Source: Bacteroidaceae bacterium (GTDB lineage: Bacteria; Bacteroidota; Bacteroidia; Bacteroidales; Bacteroidaceae). From it: a stretch of DNA of 56,347 nt. The notes beneath the pieces are model-generated. The model did not search any database and was not told the DNA's origin. It saw nothing but the letters and a program-made list of their open reading frames with translations. This document shows, in pieces, positions 18,424-29,019 of the stretch (its first letter is position 1; every line of letters begins with the position of its first letter). The stretch spans positions 1 through 56,347 of the forward strand of contig JAGCFP010000086.1 of assembly GCA_017650045.1 (NCBI GenBank), read 5' to 3'. Made by a program: the position numbers and the translations under genes.

Positions 18424-18699
18424 ATGAACATTAAACCATTAGCTGACCGAGTTCTGGTGCTCCCAGATCCAGCAGAAGAAAAGACAGTAGGCGGTCTGAT
18501 TATCCCTGATACCGCTAAGGAAAAGCCACTGAGTGGCCAGATTGTTGCCGTTGGTAATGGCACAAAGGATGAGGAAATGGTGTTGAAACCAGGTGACTCT
18601 GTATTGTATGGCAAATATGCTGGTACTGAAATTGACGTTAAGGGTGAGAAATACCTGATTATGCGCCAGAGTGATGTTGTAGCAGTTGTAGAGGAATAA
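18424..18699 (+). CDS. groES: Co-chaperonin GroES
   Basis: The 91-residue, 10-kDa lid of the GroEL chamber. N-terminal [27 protein letters not shown] contains the mobile loop that docks onto GroEL, and the C-terminal DVVAVVEE strand is typical. It lies 30 nt before groEL in the standard order. Confidence 0.98.
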   Translation: MNIKPLADRVLVLPDPAEEKTVGGLIIPDTAKEKPLSGQIVAVGNGTKDEEMVLKPGDSVLYGKYAGTEIDVKGEKYLIMRQSDVVAVVEE

Positions 18700-18720
18700 T
18701 TTAAGAACATTTTAAAATAA

Positions 18721-20358
<1,638 letters not shown>

Positions 20359-20380
20359 TACGCTTGATAATAGGTAAAGA

Positions 20381-20416
20381 AAAGCCACGGCTTCGTAAAG
20401 AAGTTGTGGCTTTTTT
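20381..20416 (+). terminator. Terminator of groESL
   Basis: Stem AAAGCCAC (20381-20388) / GTGGCTTT (20406-20413), extended inward by GGCTTC/GAAGTT with two G-T pairs, followed by a run of six T. Confidence 0.92.
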
Positions 20417-20473
20417 CGTTGGTTATTCCCCTAAAAAATAGTATCTTTACACCCTCACTCTAAAAACGCAGAG

Positions 20474-21793
20474 ATGGAACAGGAAGAGATATTAAGGAAT
20501 CTGAAGATTGAACAACTGAATGCTATGCAGCAGACTACGCTTGAGGCTTATGCCGAACAGCGTGACTTGGTATTGCTTTCACCTACTGGTTCTGGTAAGA
20601 CACTGGCTTACATGCTCCCTTTGGTACAGATGTTAAAGAAAAAGGAGAGTGGCGTGCAGGTAGTAGTGCTGGTACCAAGTAGAGAACTGGCATTGCAAAC
20701 AGAGAATGTCTTCAAGCAGATGGGAACATCTTTTAAAGCCATGAGTTGCTATGGTGGTCGTCCGGCTATGGAGGAACATCGGACAATGAATGGGATAAGA
20801 CCTGCAGTCATCATAGGTACTCCAGGACGCTTGCTTGATCATCTTCAGAAGCAGAATTTTGATGCTCATACCGTTCAGACTTTGGTTATCGATGAGTTTG
20901 ATAAGTGCTTGGAGTTCGGATTCCAGGAAGAAATGCAGGCTGTTATAGAGCACCTTCCACGCATTAGGAAACGAGTGTTGCTTTCTGCTACTGATGCAGA
21001 ACAGATACCTCTGTTTACTGGAGTGGGAGAAGCAAAGAAACCTATACGTTTGGATTATCGTGATGAGGGAAGAACTGAACGTCTGAATCTGCAGATAGTG
21101 AAATCACCAGAGAAAGACAAATTGCAGACCTTACTGCGTTTGCTTTGTGCATTAGGTAGCCAGCGCACACTGGTATTTGTCAATTACAGGGAGAGTGTGG
21201 AACGGGTAACAGGTTTTTTGGAGGCCAATCATTTCCCTTGTGACATGTTTCATGGTGGTATGGAACAGCCTGACCGTGAGCGCTCTATCTACCGTTTGAG
21301 AAATGGAAGTTGCCCTGTACTGATCTCTACCGACCTTGCTTCGCGAGGCTTGGATATCCCTGGAATAGATAATATAATTCACTATCATCTTCCTATCAAT
21401 GAAGAGGCTTTCATTCATAGAAACGGACGAACTGCAAGATGGGATGCCACAGGGGCCGCTTATATGATTCTGGGACCAGAAGAATCTATTCCTGAGTATA
21501 TCCAAGAGAAGGTAGAGGAGCTGGAACTTCCTGCAGAAATGGGAAAGCTTCCTAAACCAGAGTGGACCACACTCTATATCAGTAAAGGGAAGAAAGACAA
21601 ATTGAATAAGGTGGATATTGTAGGTTTTCTATATAAAGTTGGTGGACTGCAACGCGATGAGGTGGGAGCAGTTGATGTGAAAGACCGTTATGCCTTTGCT
21701 GCTATCAAACGTTCTAAGGTTAACCAACTCCTGAGTATGGTGAGTGGGGAGCGAATAAAAGGGATGCGAGTATTGATAGAAGAGGCCAAATAA
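20474..21793 (+). CDS. DEAD-box-like RNA helicase with DbpA-type C-terminal domain
   Basis: ATP-dependent RNA helicase, 439 residues. Walker A SPTGSGKT, motif Ia VPSRELALQ, motif Ib TPGRLLDHL, motif III-like LSATDA, motif V TDLASRGLDIPG and motif VI HRNGRTARW are present. Motif II reads DEFD instead of DEAD. The C-terminal about 75 residues (from TTLYISKGKKDKLNKVDIVGF) resemble the DbpA RNA-binding domain that targets 23S rRNA, suggesting a role in ribosome assembly. A weak TATCTTTA box lies upstream near 20442. The gene stands alone between groEL and serC. Confidence 0.88.
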   Translation: MEQEEILRNLKIEQLNAMQQTTLEAYAEQRDLVLLSPTGSGKTLAYMLPLVQMLKKKESGVQVVVLVPSRELALQTENVFKQMGTSFKAMSCYGGRPAMEEHRTMNGIRPAVIIGTPGRLLDHLQKQNFDAHTVQTLVIDEFDKCLEFGFQEEMQAVIEHLPRIRKRVLLSATDAEQIPLFTGVGEAKKPIRLDYRDEGRTERLNLQIVKSPEKDKLQTLLRLLCALGSQRTLVFVNYRESVERVTGFLEANHFPCDMFHGGMEQPDRERSIYRLRNGSCPVLISTDLASRGLDIPGIDNIIHYHLPINEEAFIHRNGRTARWDATGAAYMILGPEESIPEYIQEKVEELELPAEMGKLPKPEWTTLYISKGKKDKLNKVDIVGFLYKVGGLQRDEVGAVDVKDRYAFAAIKRSKVNQLLSMVSGERIKGMRVLIEEAK

Positions 21794-21813
21794 TATGCAT
21801 AAAATTTGCATAT
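21793..21813 (+). terminator. Possible weak terminator after the helicase gene
   Basis: Stem ATATGCA (21793-21799) / TGCATAT (21807-21813), a seven-base loop, then TTCATAAAAATT. The stem is A/T-rich and the T-run poor, so this is tentative. Confidence 0.35.
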
Positions 21814-21867
21814 TTCATAAAAATTGGCTACTATTGTAATCGCTGTGAGGTTTTTAACGACAAAAGA

Positions 21868-21898
21868 TTTGTTATACGGAATTTATTCTGTAATTTTG
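21868..21898 (+). promoter_or_regulatory. Predicted promoter of the serC operon
   Basis: TTTG (21868-21871), a 19-nt spacer and TAATTTTG (21891-21898) give a good Bacteroidetes promoter, 88 nt upstream of serC. The leader between them is A/T-rich and I see no riboswitch in it. Confidence 0.6.
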
Positions 21899-21986
21899 CA
21901 GTCGCTTGTTAGGTAAGCCTTGCAAAAAGTAAGAGAAATAAATAAAATAATATAAAATTGATTGTTTAATCAAATAAACTATCGCA

Positions 21987-23054
21987 ATGAAAAAGTATAA
22001 TTTCAACGCAGGCCCTTCTATCCTTCCACGTGAAGTGATTGAGGCTACAGCAAAGCAAATCTTAGACTTCAATGGTTCTGGTCTTTCTTTGATGGAAATT
22101 AGCCATCGCGCAAAGGATTTCCAGCCAGTAGTAGATGAAGCAGTAGCTCTTACCAAAGAGATTCTTGATATTCCTGAGGGATATTCGGTTGTTTTCCTTG
22201 GAGGTGGTGCCAGCCTTGAATTCTGTATGATACCATATAACTTCCTGGAAAAGAAGGCTGCTTACCTGAACACGGGTGTTTGGGCTAAGAAAGCTTTGAA
22301 GGAGGCTAAGTTGTTTGGTGAGACCATAGAGGTGGCCTCTTCTGCTGATGCTAATTACACTTATATCCCAAAGGGTTGGACTTGTCCTGCCGATGTGGAT
22401 TACCTGCATATAACTACTAACAATACCATCTACGGTACTGAAATTCGTAAGGATCTCGATGTACCAGTGCCAATGATTGCCGATATGTCATCTGATATCT
22501 TCAGCCGTCCTGTGGATGTGAAGAAGTACAACTGTATCTATGCTGGTGCACAGAAGAATCTGGCCATGGCAGGTGTGACTATTGTTATCGTGAAGGATGA
22601 TGCACTGGGCAAGGTTAGCCGTACTATTCCTACCATGCTCGACTATCGCACCCATGTAGAGAAGGGCTCTATGTTTAATACTCCTCCTGTGGTTCCTATC
22701 TATTCAGCTTTGGAAACATTGCGTTGGATCAAGAGAAGTGGTGGTGTAGAGGAGATGGATCGCCGAGCTAAGGAACGTGCAGAAATGCTCTATGCAGAAA
22801 TCGATCGCAACAAGATGTTCCGTGGTACAGTGGCTACAGAAGATCGTTCTCTGATGAACCTCTGCTTCGTGATGGCAGATGAGTATAAGGAGTTGGAGAA
22901 GGACTTCATGGAATTTGCCACTTCTCAGGGTATGGTAGGTGTGAAGGGTCACCGCTCAGTAGGTGGTTTCCGTGCTTCTTGCTACAATGCGCAACCTCTT
23001 GAGGGTGTGAAGGCGTTGGTAGCTTGCATGAAGGAGTTTGAAGCAAAACACTAA
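21987..23054 (+). CDS. serC: Phosphoserine aminotransferase
   Basis: PLP enzyme transferring an amino group from glutamate to 3-phosphohydroxypyruvate, and also acting in pyridoxine synthesis in many bacteria. The 355 residues begin with [11 protein letters not shown], the SerC signature. The PLP lysine is in the [12 protein letters not shown] segment (about residues 188-199), and the substrate-binding [11 protein letters not shown] is near the C-terminus. It heads a serC-serA-DUF1015 operon; serA starts 49 nt downstream. Confidence 0.96.
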   Translation: MKKYNFNAGPSILPREVIEATAKQILDFNGSGLSLMEISHRAKDFQPVVDEAVALTKEILDIPEGYSVVFLGGGASLEFCMIPYNFLEKKAAYLNTGVWAKKALKEAKLFGETIEVASSADANYTYIPKGWTCPADVDYLHITTNNTIYGTEIRKDLDVPVPMIADMSSDIFSRPVDVKKYNCIYAGAQKNLAMAGVTIVIVKDDALGKVSRTIPTMLDYRTHVEKGSMFNTPPVVPIYSALETLRWIKRSGGVEEMDRRAKERAEMLYAEIDRNKMFRGTVATEDRSLMNLCFVMADEYKELEKDFMEFATSQGMVGVKGHRSVGGFRASCYNAQPLEGVKALVACMKEFEAKH

Positions 23055-23103
23055 CAGTATTATGAATTAGCACATGATTCATAATTTATAATTAATAACT
23101 CAA

Positions 23104-24021
23104 ATGAAAGTATTAGTTGCAACAGAAAAACCTTTCGCTAAGGTTGCCATTGATGGCATTCGCAGTGAAGTAGAGGCAGCTGGTCATCAGTTGGCTTTGT
23201 TGGAGAAATATACAGAGAAAGCACAGTTGCTTGATGCAGTGAAAAATGCCGATGCACTGATTATCCGTAGTGATAAAATCGATGCAGAGGTGCTGGATGC
23301 TGCCAAACAACTTCAGATAGTGGTGCGTGCTGGTGCCGGTTATGACAACGTGGACTTGGCAGCAGCTACCGCACATAAGGTAGTGGTGGAGAATACCCCA
23401 GGGCAGAATGCCAACGCTGTAGCAGAATTGGTATTTGGCTTGTTGGTCTTTGCTGTACGCAATTTCTATAATGGTAAGTCTGGAACGGAATTGCTGGGTA
23501 AGAAATTGGGTATTCTGGCATTTGGTAATGTAGGTCGTAATGTGGCACGTATCGCCAAGGGCTTTGGCATGGATGTTTATGCCTTTGATGCTTATTGTCC
23601 GAAGGAAGCCATTGAGGCTGCTGGTGTGCATGCTGTAGATTCACAGGACGCCCTTTTTGAGGTTTCTGACATCGTTTCCCTGCATATCCCAGCTACTGCT
23701 GAAACTAAGGAGAGCATCAACTATGCCTTGGTGAACAAGTTGCCTAAGGGTGGCATCTTGGTGAATACAGCCCGTAAGGAAGTCATCAACGAGCCTGAGC
23801 TGCTGAAACTGATGGCAGAGCGTACCGATTTGAAGTATGTGGCAGACATCAAACCAGATGCTGATGCTGAGTTTGCACAGTTTGAAGGTCGCTATTTCGC
23901 TACACCTAAGAAGATGGGTGCTCAGACTACTGAGGCTAATACCAATGCCGGTATTGCTGCAGCCAAGCAAATCAATGCTTACTTTGCAGAAGGTTGCACC
24001 AAGTTTCAGGTTAATAAGTAA
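23104..24021 (+). CDS. serA: D-3-phosphoglycerate dehydrogenase, short type IIIK-like form
   Basis: Oxidises 3-phosphoglycerate to 3-phosphohydroxypyruvate, feeding SerC. At 305 residues it lacks the ACT and intervening domains of long SerA, so serine feedback by ACT is not expected. The dehydrogenase folds are visible in VRAGAGYDNVDL, the NAD-binding LGILAFGNVGRNVARIAK segment and VNTARKEVINE. The usual catalytic His motif TPHxG is replaced by TPKKMGAQT (Lys 269-270), the pattern described for type IIIK enzymes such as that of Entamoeba histolytica and Bacteroides relatives. It lies 3 nt before the DUF1015 gene. Confidence 0.93.
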   Translation: MKVLVATEKPFAKVAIDGIRSEVEAAGHQLALLEKYTEKAQLLDAVKNADALIIRSDKIDAEVLDAAKQLQIVVRAGAGYDNVDLAAATAHKVVVENTPGQNANAVAELVFGLLVFAVRNFYNGKSGTELLGKKLGILAFGNVGRNVARIAKGFGMDVYAFDAYCPKEAIEAAGVHAVDSQDALFEVSDIVSLHIPATAETKESINYALVNKLPKGGILVNTARKEVINEPELLKLMAERTDLKYVADIKPDADAEFAQFEGRYFATPKKMGAQTTEANTNAGIAAAKQINAYFAEGCTKFQVNK

Positions 24022-24024
24022 GCT

Positions 24025-25269
24025 ATGAGAGTAAAACCGTTTAAAGGCATACGTCCTCCCAAGGAATTGGTGGAGTTGGTAGAGAGCCGTCCTTATGATG
24101 TGCTTGATAGTGATGAGGCCCGTGCCGAGGCAGGTGATAACGAAAAGTCGCTTTACCATATCATCAAACCAGAGATAGACTTCGAGCCTGATTGTAGTGA
24201 ATATGATCCTCGTGTCTATGAGCAGGCTGCCAAGAACTTCCAGAAGTTCCAAGACAAGGGCTGGCTGGTGCAGGATGACAAGGAACAGTATTACATCTAT
24301 GCCCAGACCATGAACGGCAAGACACAGTATGGACTGGTGGTTGGAGCATGGGTAGAAGACTATATGACTGGTCGTATCAAGAAGCATGAGCTCACCCGTC
24401 GTGACAAGGAAGAAGACCGCATGAAGCATGTACGTGTGAACAATGCCAACATCGAACCTGTATTCTTCGCTTATCCAGACAATGCAGTACTGGATGCCCT
24501 GCTAAAGCGCTATGCAACTACCGAGCCAGAATACGATTTCATTGCTCCTATTGACGGTTTCCGTCATCAGTTTTGGGTGGTAAGCGATAATGCTGATATC
24601 CAGTTGATCACAGCAGAGTTTGCTAAAATGCCTACCATGTATATCGCTGATGGACATCATCGTTCTGCTGCAGCTGCTTTGGTTGGCGCTGAGAAAGCCA
24701 AGCAGAATCCCCATCACACAGGAACAGAGGAGTACAACTATTTCATGGCTGTTTGCTTCCAAGCATCACAGCTTACCGTGCTCGACTACAACCGTGTGTT
24801 GAAGGACCTCAACGGCATGACACCTGCTCAATTCATTGAAGCGTTGAAGAAGAACTTTGTGGTGGAACTGAAGGGTAAAGATATCTATAAGCCTTCGTTC
24901 CTGCATAACTTCTCCCTATATCTTGAAGGACAGTGGTACAGCCTAACGGCCAAGTCAGGCACCTATGACGACAAAGACCCTATCGGTGTGCTAGATGTGG
25001 ATATCTCCAGTCGCCTGATTCTTGATGAACTACTTGGGATCAAGGATCTGCGTAGCAGTCAGCGCATTGATTTCGTGGGTGGTCTCCGTGGTTTGTCTGA
25101 ACTAAAGCGCCGTGTAGATAGCGGAGAGATGAAGATGGCTTTGGCCCTCTATCCTGTTTCCATGAAGCAAATCATGGATATAGCCGATAGCGGTAAGATC
25201 ATGCCTCCAAAGGCCACTTGGTTTGAACCAAAACTTCGCTCAGGATTGGTTATCCATAAGTTGGTATAA
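24025..25269 (+). CDS. DUF1015 family protein
   Basis: A 414-residue cytoplasmic protein of the DUF1015 (COG4198) family, function not established. Recognisable parts are the N-terminal VKPFKGIRPPKELVELV, YDVLDSDEARAEA and YHIIKPE, and a central IADGHHRSAAAAL (D209-R213 core) that resembles the GxxR nucleotide-binding motif of ParB/sulfiredoxin-like folds, where the serine kinase SerK also belongs. It begins 3 nt after serA, so co-translation with serine synthesis enzymes is likely. A role in serine or phosphoserine metabolism is my inference from this linkage. A strong terminator follows. Confidence 0.85.
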   Translation: MRVKPFKGIRPPKELVELVESRPYDVLDSDEARAEAGDNEKSLYHIIKPEIDFEPDCSEYDPRVYEQAAKNFQKFQDKGWLVQDDKEQYYIYAQTMNGKTQYGLVVGAWVEDYMTGRIKKHELTRRDKEEDRMKHVRVNNANIEPVFFAYPDNAVLDALLKRYATTEPEYDFIAPIDGFRHQFWVVSDNADIQLITAEFAKMPTMYIADGHHRSAAAALVGAEKAKQNPHHTGTEEYNYFMAVCFQASQLTVLDYNRVLKDLNGMTPAQFIEALKKNFVVELKGKDIYKPSFLHNFSLYLEGQWYSLTAKSGTYDDKDPIGVLDVDISSRLILDELLGIKDLRSSQRIDFVGGLRGLSELKRRVDSGEMKMALALYPVSMKQIMDIADSGKIMPPKATWFEPKLRSGLVIHKLV

Positions 25270-25290
25270 CCATTATAAATTCGATAAATC

Positions 25291-25366
25291 ATCTTCCACA
25301 ACTTCCATTTCCCACAGCATTATATTTGTGGAATCTATATGGAGGTTGTGGAAGATTTATTTTTTA
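25291..25366 (+). terminator. Terminator of the ser operon
   Basis: Long stem ATCTTCCACAACTTCCAT (25291-25308) / ATGGAGGTTGTGGAAGAT (25339-25356), 18 pairs with one G-T, capped by an inner CCACA/TGTGG helix, then TTATTTTTTATAAA. Confidence 0.88.
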
Positions 25367-25488
25367 TAAAGAGCTCTCTTCTGATTACTTTTCATCTAAC
25401 TCACGTTAAATAACAGCCAAATACAACTATCTATAATAAAAAAGAATCAATTATACACTAATTATTAAAAACATTCAGAAAATTGTTG

Positions 25489-25496
25489 TAAGTTTG
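25489..25496 (+). promoter_or_regulatory. Candidate -7 box for the glycogen/partner-switching operon
   Basis: TAAGTTTG, matching TAnnTTTG, about 90 nt before the first gene. No good TTG is seen at the -33 position, so this is a tentative call. The rest of 25367-25588 is A/T-rich with no ORF or clear structure. Confidence 0.4.
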
Positions 25497-25588
25497 TACC
25501 ACTGACGAGAACCTACATTTGTTGTGCCAGAAATCCGCATCTAAAAGATTGTATAATTGAAAGATTGAATATTAAAGAAACATTTTTT

Positions 25589-26743
25589 ATGAAGAACTGG
25601 TTTGACAATATCCGAATCTATCATCTGCTTATTGATAGATTCAATGGAGGCTGGCAGATACCACCAGCCAGTGAAAACAAATTTTGTGGTGGAAACCTTC
25701 AAGGAGTTATTGATAAACTCGACTACATCAAAGGTCTTGGTTTCACCGCCATCATGCTTTCGCCCATATTCAAGACCCAAAACTATCATGGGTATCATAC
25801 CTTGAATTTTGATGAGGTTGATCCACACTTCGGCACATGGGAAGATTATCAGCAACTGCTTGACCAGGCTCATGACAAGGGGCTGCGAATTATCTGTGAC
25901 TTTGTGCCCAACCATTGCTGGTATCAAGCTCCTCTCTTCAAAGAGAGTCTTCTTTCAAATGGCGGAAAGCACCGCGATTGGTTTTTCTATCCTAAGGAAG
26001 GTAGCGATGAGTTCGTATCGTTCCTGGGTTTTGGCGACCTGCCCAAGTTTAATCTGACGAGCCCAGAAGTCGTTCGGTTTATGATCGATAAGGCTGAGAA
26101 GCTTACACGTATGGGGGTAGATGCTTTCCGTATCGACCATGCTTTGGGACAGCCATTCAGCTTCCTGCAAAGTCTTCGTGAACAGCTACAGGACATACGC
26201 AGTGATATTGTAGTTTTCGGTGAGGTGTGGGCTCAAGGCATCGGTAAGGAGTTGGCTGGCCAACTGTATTTCAAGACGGAGAGTCGGCTGAACGAGTTTC
26301 TAACACAAGATGAAAAACCTTTCAGTCAGGACAACCTGCAGGCTGACTACGTGGGTACATTGGATGGTGTCTTGGATTTTGCCTATCGCGACATCCTCTT
26401 GGAAGAAATCCATGCAGGCCGACGCATCAAAGGGAACCAGACCTTGCGCAGCAAGATTGCTGACCATTTCGCCAAGTATCCTGCCGACTTCAAGTTGGTG
26501 CTGTTCTTGGATAATCATGACACCGACAGGTTTATGTTCGACTGTCATGACGATGTATCTTTATTGCAAGAAGCCATCGATTTGACCATGGAACTGCCTA
26601 GGCCGTTCTCTTTCCTCTATGGTACAGAGCAGCTGATGACCATCAAGTCTACCATTTTCAATGCAGAGCCATATGCTGACCTCCGTGTGCGTTGTTGCAT
26701 GGATTGGTCTCAGAAGCCAACAGTGTTGAATTTGCAGAAATAA
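25589..26743 (+). CDS. Small cytoplasmic GH13 alpha-amylase-family enzyme
   Basis: GH13 alpha-glucan hydrolase or transferase with the four conserved regions: region I DFVPNH (residues 104-109), region II DAFRIDHA with nucleophile D183, region III FGEVWA with acid/base E212, region IV FLDNHDTDR with D311. It has no signal peptide, and at 384 residues it stops soon after the barrel, so the usual C-terminal beta domain is short or missing. The frame opens at TTG 25565, but ATG 25589 (MKNWFDNIRIY) is the natural start. It is the first gene of a five-gene operon with a SpoIIE phosphatase (10 nt on), STAS protein, GlgX-type enzyme and RsbW-like kinase. An intracellular maltodextrin or glycogen substrate is likely but not proven. 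Confidence 0.85.
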   Translation: MKNWFDNIRIYHLLIDRFNGGWQIPPASENKFCGGNLQGVIDKLDYIKGLGFTAIMLSPIFKTQNYHGYHTLNFDEVDPHFGTWEDYQQLLDQAHDKGLRIICDFVPNHCWYQAPLFKESLLSNGGKHRDWFFYPKEGSDEFVSFLGFGDLPKFNLTSPEVVRFMIDKAEKLTRMGVDAFRIDHALGQPFSFLQSLREQLQDIRSDIVVFGEVWAQGIGKELAGQLYFKTESRLNEFLTQDEKPFSQDNLQADYVGTLDGVLDFAYRDILLEEIHAGRRIKGNQTLRSKIADHFAKYPADFKLVLFLDNHDTDRFMFDCHDDVSLLQEAIDLTMELPRPFSFLYGTEQLMTIKSTIFNAEPYADLRVRCCMDWSQKPTVLNLQK

Positions 26744-26753
26744 CACTTCCTTT

Positions 26754-28679
26754 ATGAAGATGCCTCTGCTTCTACGTATCCAAGAATCGCTTGCAAGCCG
26801 CATCAGCTTGTGGGTAGTTCTTTGTGTGGTGGTAATCCTTACCGCCACAGCCTTTCTTGGCAATTATTACGTGGTAAAAAGCATCAAACTCGAAGAAAGC
26901 GTAAAGGCAAACGGCATCCTCTATATCGTGGGACAACGTATTGATGCAGCACTCATCTCCGTAGAAGTTGCTGTGAGGAATCATCTCAATGACATTAAGG
27001 AGAACCTGAATGAAACTGATGAGCTCTACAGCATCACCCAAAGAATGCTTGAGGACAATCCCACCATCGTTGGTTCGGCTATCGCCTTTAAGCCTAACTA
27101 CTTCCCAGAAAAAGGGGTATGGTTTTCTCCTTACAGCTACCGGGAGGGCGGTACCATCAGATCGAAGCAGTTGGGATCAGCCGACTACGATTATCACAAG
27201 ATGGACTGGTACCAGACTACCGACTCGCTCAAGCACGACTTCTGGAGCGACCCTTACTTCGACAAGGGTGGAGGTGAGATGTTGATGACCACCTATAGTT
27301 GTCCAGTGACAGACGAGGCGGGTAACTTCATCGCAGTGGTCACTGCTGATATCTTGCTCGATGATCTGTCAAAGTTGTTGGATGTGGATTATTACGAAAA
27401 TGCTTATGCCTGCATGATAGGTCGTAGTGGCACTTTCATCTCGCACCCCATCAAAGATCTGGTACTCCAGCAAAATGTTTTCAAAATTGCTAAGGAGATG
27501 GGGCATCCTGAACTGATAGAGGTGGCCCAAGAGATGATTGATGGAAAGAGCGGCATGCGGAAGTGGCATTCACCCACGTTTGGTGATTCCTATATCTTCT
27601 TTGTGCCTTTCGAACACACGGGTTGGTCGATGGCCATTGTATGTAAAGCCTCTGAACTGTTCAAGGGAGTACGTAAAACTGAACTGTTTTTGGTGGTCCT
27701 GTTTATCCTAATGCTGGTGTTGCTTACCTACATCTTGTGGCGGAGTGTGCATCGTCTCATTGCCCCACTCACTGCGTTTGCCCAAGCTGCAGACGAGGTG
27801 GCACAAGGTAATCTTCAAGCCATGCTTCCCGATGTCCGTTCCAAGGACGAGATGCAACGGCTGCACCATTCATTCAGTATCATGCAACAGTCACTGGTCA
27901 GCCAGATGGAGGAACTGAAACAAGTGAACGAGGCTAAGGGTCGTATAGAAGGGGAGTTGAAAGTGGCCAGAGACATTCAGCTTTCGATGTTGCCAAAAGT
28001 TTATACCCCTACTGCTTACGGCAAAGATTTGGATATCTATGGTCAACAGATTTCTGCCAAGGAGGTGGGTGGTGACCTTTATGATTTCTTCATTCGTGAT
28101 GAGAAACTGTTCTTCTGCATTGGCGATGTCTCTGGTAAGGGTGTACCTGCAGCCTTGGTGATGGCAATGACGTTGAGCCAGTTCCGCAATGTGGTCAGTT
28201 ATGAAAACGATTTGGAGAAAATAATCAAGTCCATTAATAAGAATACGTGTGATGGTAATGATGCCTCTATGTTTGTAACCTTCTTCGTGGGTGTACTGGA
28301 CTTGCCTACGGGATTATTGAATTATTGTAATGCAGGGCACAATAAACCGTTTATCGTCACCGATATCATCACTGAACTACCCGCAAAGCCCGACCTGCCT
28401 TTGGGTGTTTCCGAGGAGGCAGGCTATGTTGTAAGGGAATATACTGTGCCGCCAGGAGCGATGTTGTTCCTCTATACCGATGGACTGACCGAAGCCATGA
28501 ACGGACAGCGTGAGCTATTTGGTCGCGAGCGACTCATAGACAATCTGAAGAACGAAGAAGACTGCAAGAGTCTGATAGAAAAGATGATCCAGGCGGTTCA
28601 CCAGTTTGTGGACAACGCCTCCCAGAGCGACGACCTCACCATGCTGGCCATACGCTCCATCGTTTCTCAAAAAAGATAG
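26754..28679 (+). CDS. Membrane sensor phosphatase: Cache, HAMP and SpoIIE (PP2C) domains
   Basis: RsbU/RsbP-type serine/threonine phosphatase expected to dephosphorylate a STAS anti-anti-sigma protein. The 641 residues hold a TM helix (about 18-40), an extracytoplasmic Cache-type sensor (about 45-305, with WYQTT, FWSDPYFD and MLMTTYSCPV), a second TM helix (about 308-330), HAMP (about 330-385), a short coiled linker, and a SpoIIE PP2C domain (about 420-640) with metal-site motifs EVGGDLYDFF and GDVSGKGVPAALVM. The likely target, the STAS gene, begins 10 nt after it. The ligand is unknown, but the Cache domain implies a small periplasmic molecule. Confidence 0.92.
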   Translation: MKMPLLLRIQESLASRISLWVVLCVVVILTATAFLGNYYVVKSIKLEESVKANGILYIVGQRIDAALISVEVAVRNHLNDIKENLNETDELYSITQRMLEDNPTIVGSAIAFKPNYFPEKGVWFSPYSYREGGTIRSKQLGSADYDYHKMDWYQTTDSLKHDFWSDPYFDKGGGEMLMTTYSCPVTDEAGNFIAVVTADILLDDLSKLLDVDYYENAYACMIGRSGTFISHPIKDLVLQQNVFKIAKEMGHPELIEVAQEMIDGKSGMRKWHSPTFGDSYIFFVPFEHTGWSMAIVCKASELFKGVRKTELFLVVLFILMLVLLTYILWRSVHRLIAPLTAFAQAADEVAQGNLQAMLPDVRSKDEMQRLHHSFSIMQQSLVSQMEELKQVNEAKGRIEGELKVARDIQLSMLPKVYTPTAYGKDLDIYGQQISAKEVGGDLYDFFIRDEKLFFCIGDVSGKGVPAALVMAMTLSQFRNVVSYENDLEKIIKSINKNTCDGNDASMFVTFFVGVLDLPTGLLNYCNAGHNKPFIVTDIITELPAKPDLPLGVSEEAGYVVREYTVPPGAMLFLYTDGLTEAMNGQRELFGRERLIDNLKNEEDCKSLIEKMIQAVHQFVDNASQSDDLTMLAIRSIVSQKR

Positions 28680-28689
28680 AATAAACGAA

Positions 28690-29004
28690 ATGAATATGAA
28701 TATAGACAATTATCAATTAGGTGAAGAGCTGGATTCTTTCAACTACCAGCAAGTACAAGAAGATATTCTGGCTATTCTGGAGAGAGGTTGCAGTGCGGTG
28801 CTTGATATGACTGCCTGCAAATACGTTTCCAGTACAGGTTTGCGTGTTTTACTCTATTCCAAGAAAGTGGCAGCCTCCAAGGGATTGAAGCTTTATTTGG
28901 TCGGCATGAGTGATGAAGTCAAAGACATCATGGAAGTCACAGGCTTCGATAGTTTCTTCGATTCTTTCAAAACCATGGAAGAATGTCTTGAGAATGTCAA
29001 ATAG
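28690..29004 (+). CDS. STAS-domain anti-sigma factor antagonist
   Basis: A 104-residue single STAS domain of the SpoIIAA/RsbV type. VLDMTACKYVSSTGLRVLLYSKK aligns with the phosphorylation loop of RsbV (DSTGL): Ser48 or Thr49 is the predicted phosphosite. The open frame runs further upstream inside the phosphatase gene, but ATG 28690, 10 nt after its stop, gives a clean STAS N-terminus. Unphosphorylated STAS proteins bind the partner kinase and free its target. The phosphatase lies upstream and the kinase two genes downstream, so a full partner switch is encoded here. Confidence 0.92.
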   Translation: MNMNIDNYQLGEELDSFNYQQVQEDILAILERGCSAVLDMTACKYVSSTGLRVLLYSKKVAASKGLKLYLVGMSDEVKDIMEVTGFDSFFDSFKTMEECLENVK

Positions 29005-29019
29005 CATAAAGGTGGAACG

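Noticed and set aside
20474-21793. Inactive helicase because of DEFD
   Set aside because: The two acidic residues of the Walker B motif are kept and all other motifs are intact, so activity is still likely.
23641-24429. 262-codon minus-strand frame across serA and DUF1015
   Set aside because: It spans the junction of two well-supported genes in antisense and looks like a codon-bias shadow.
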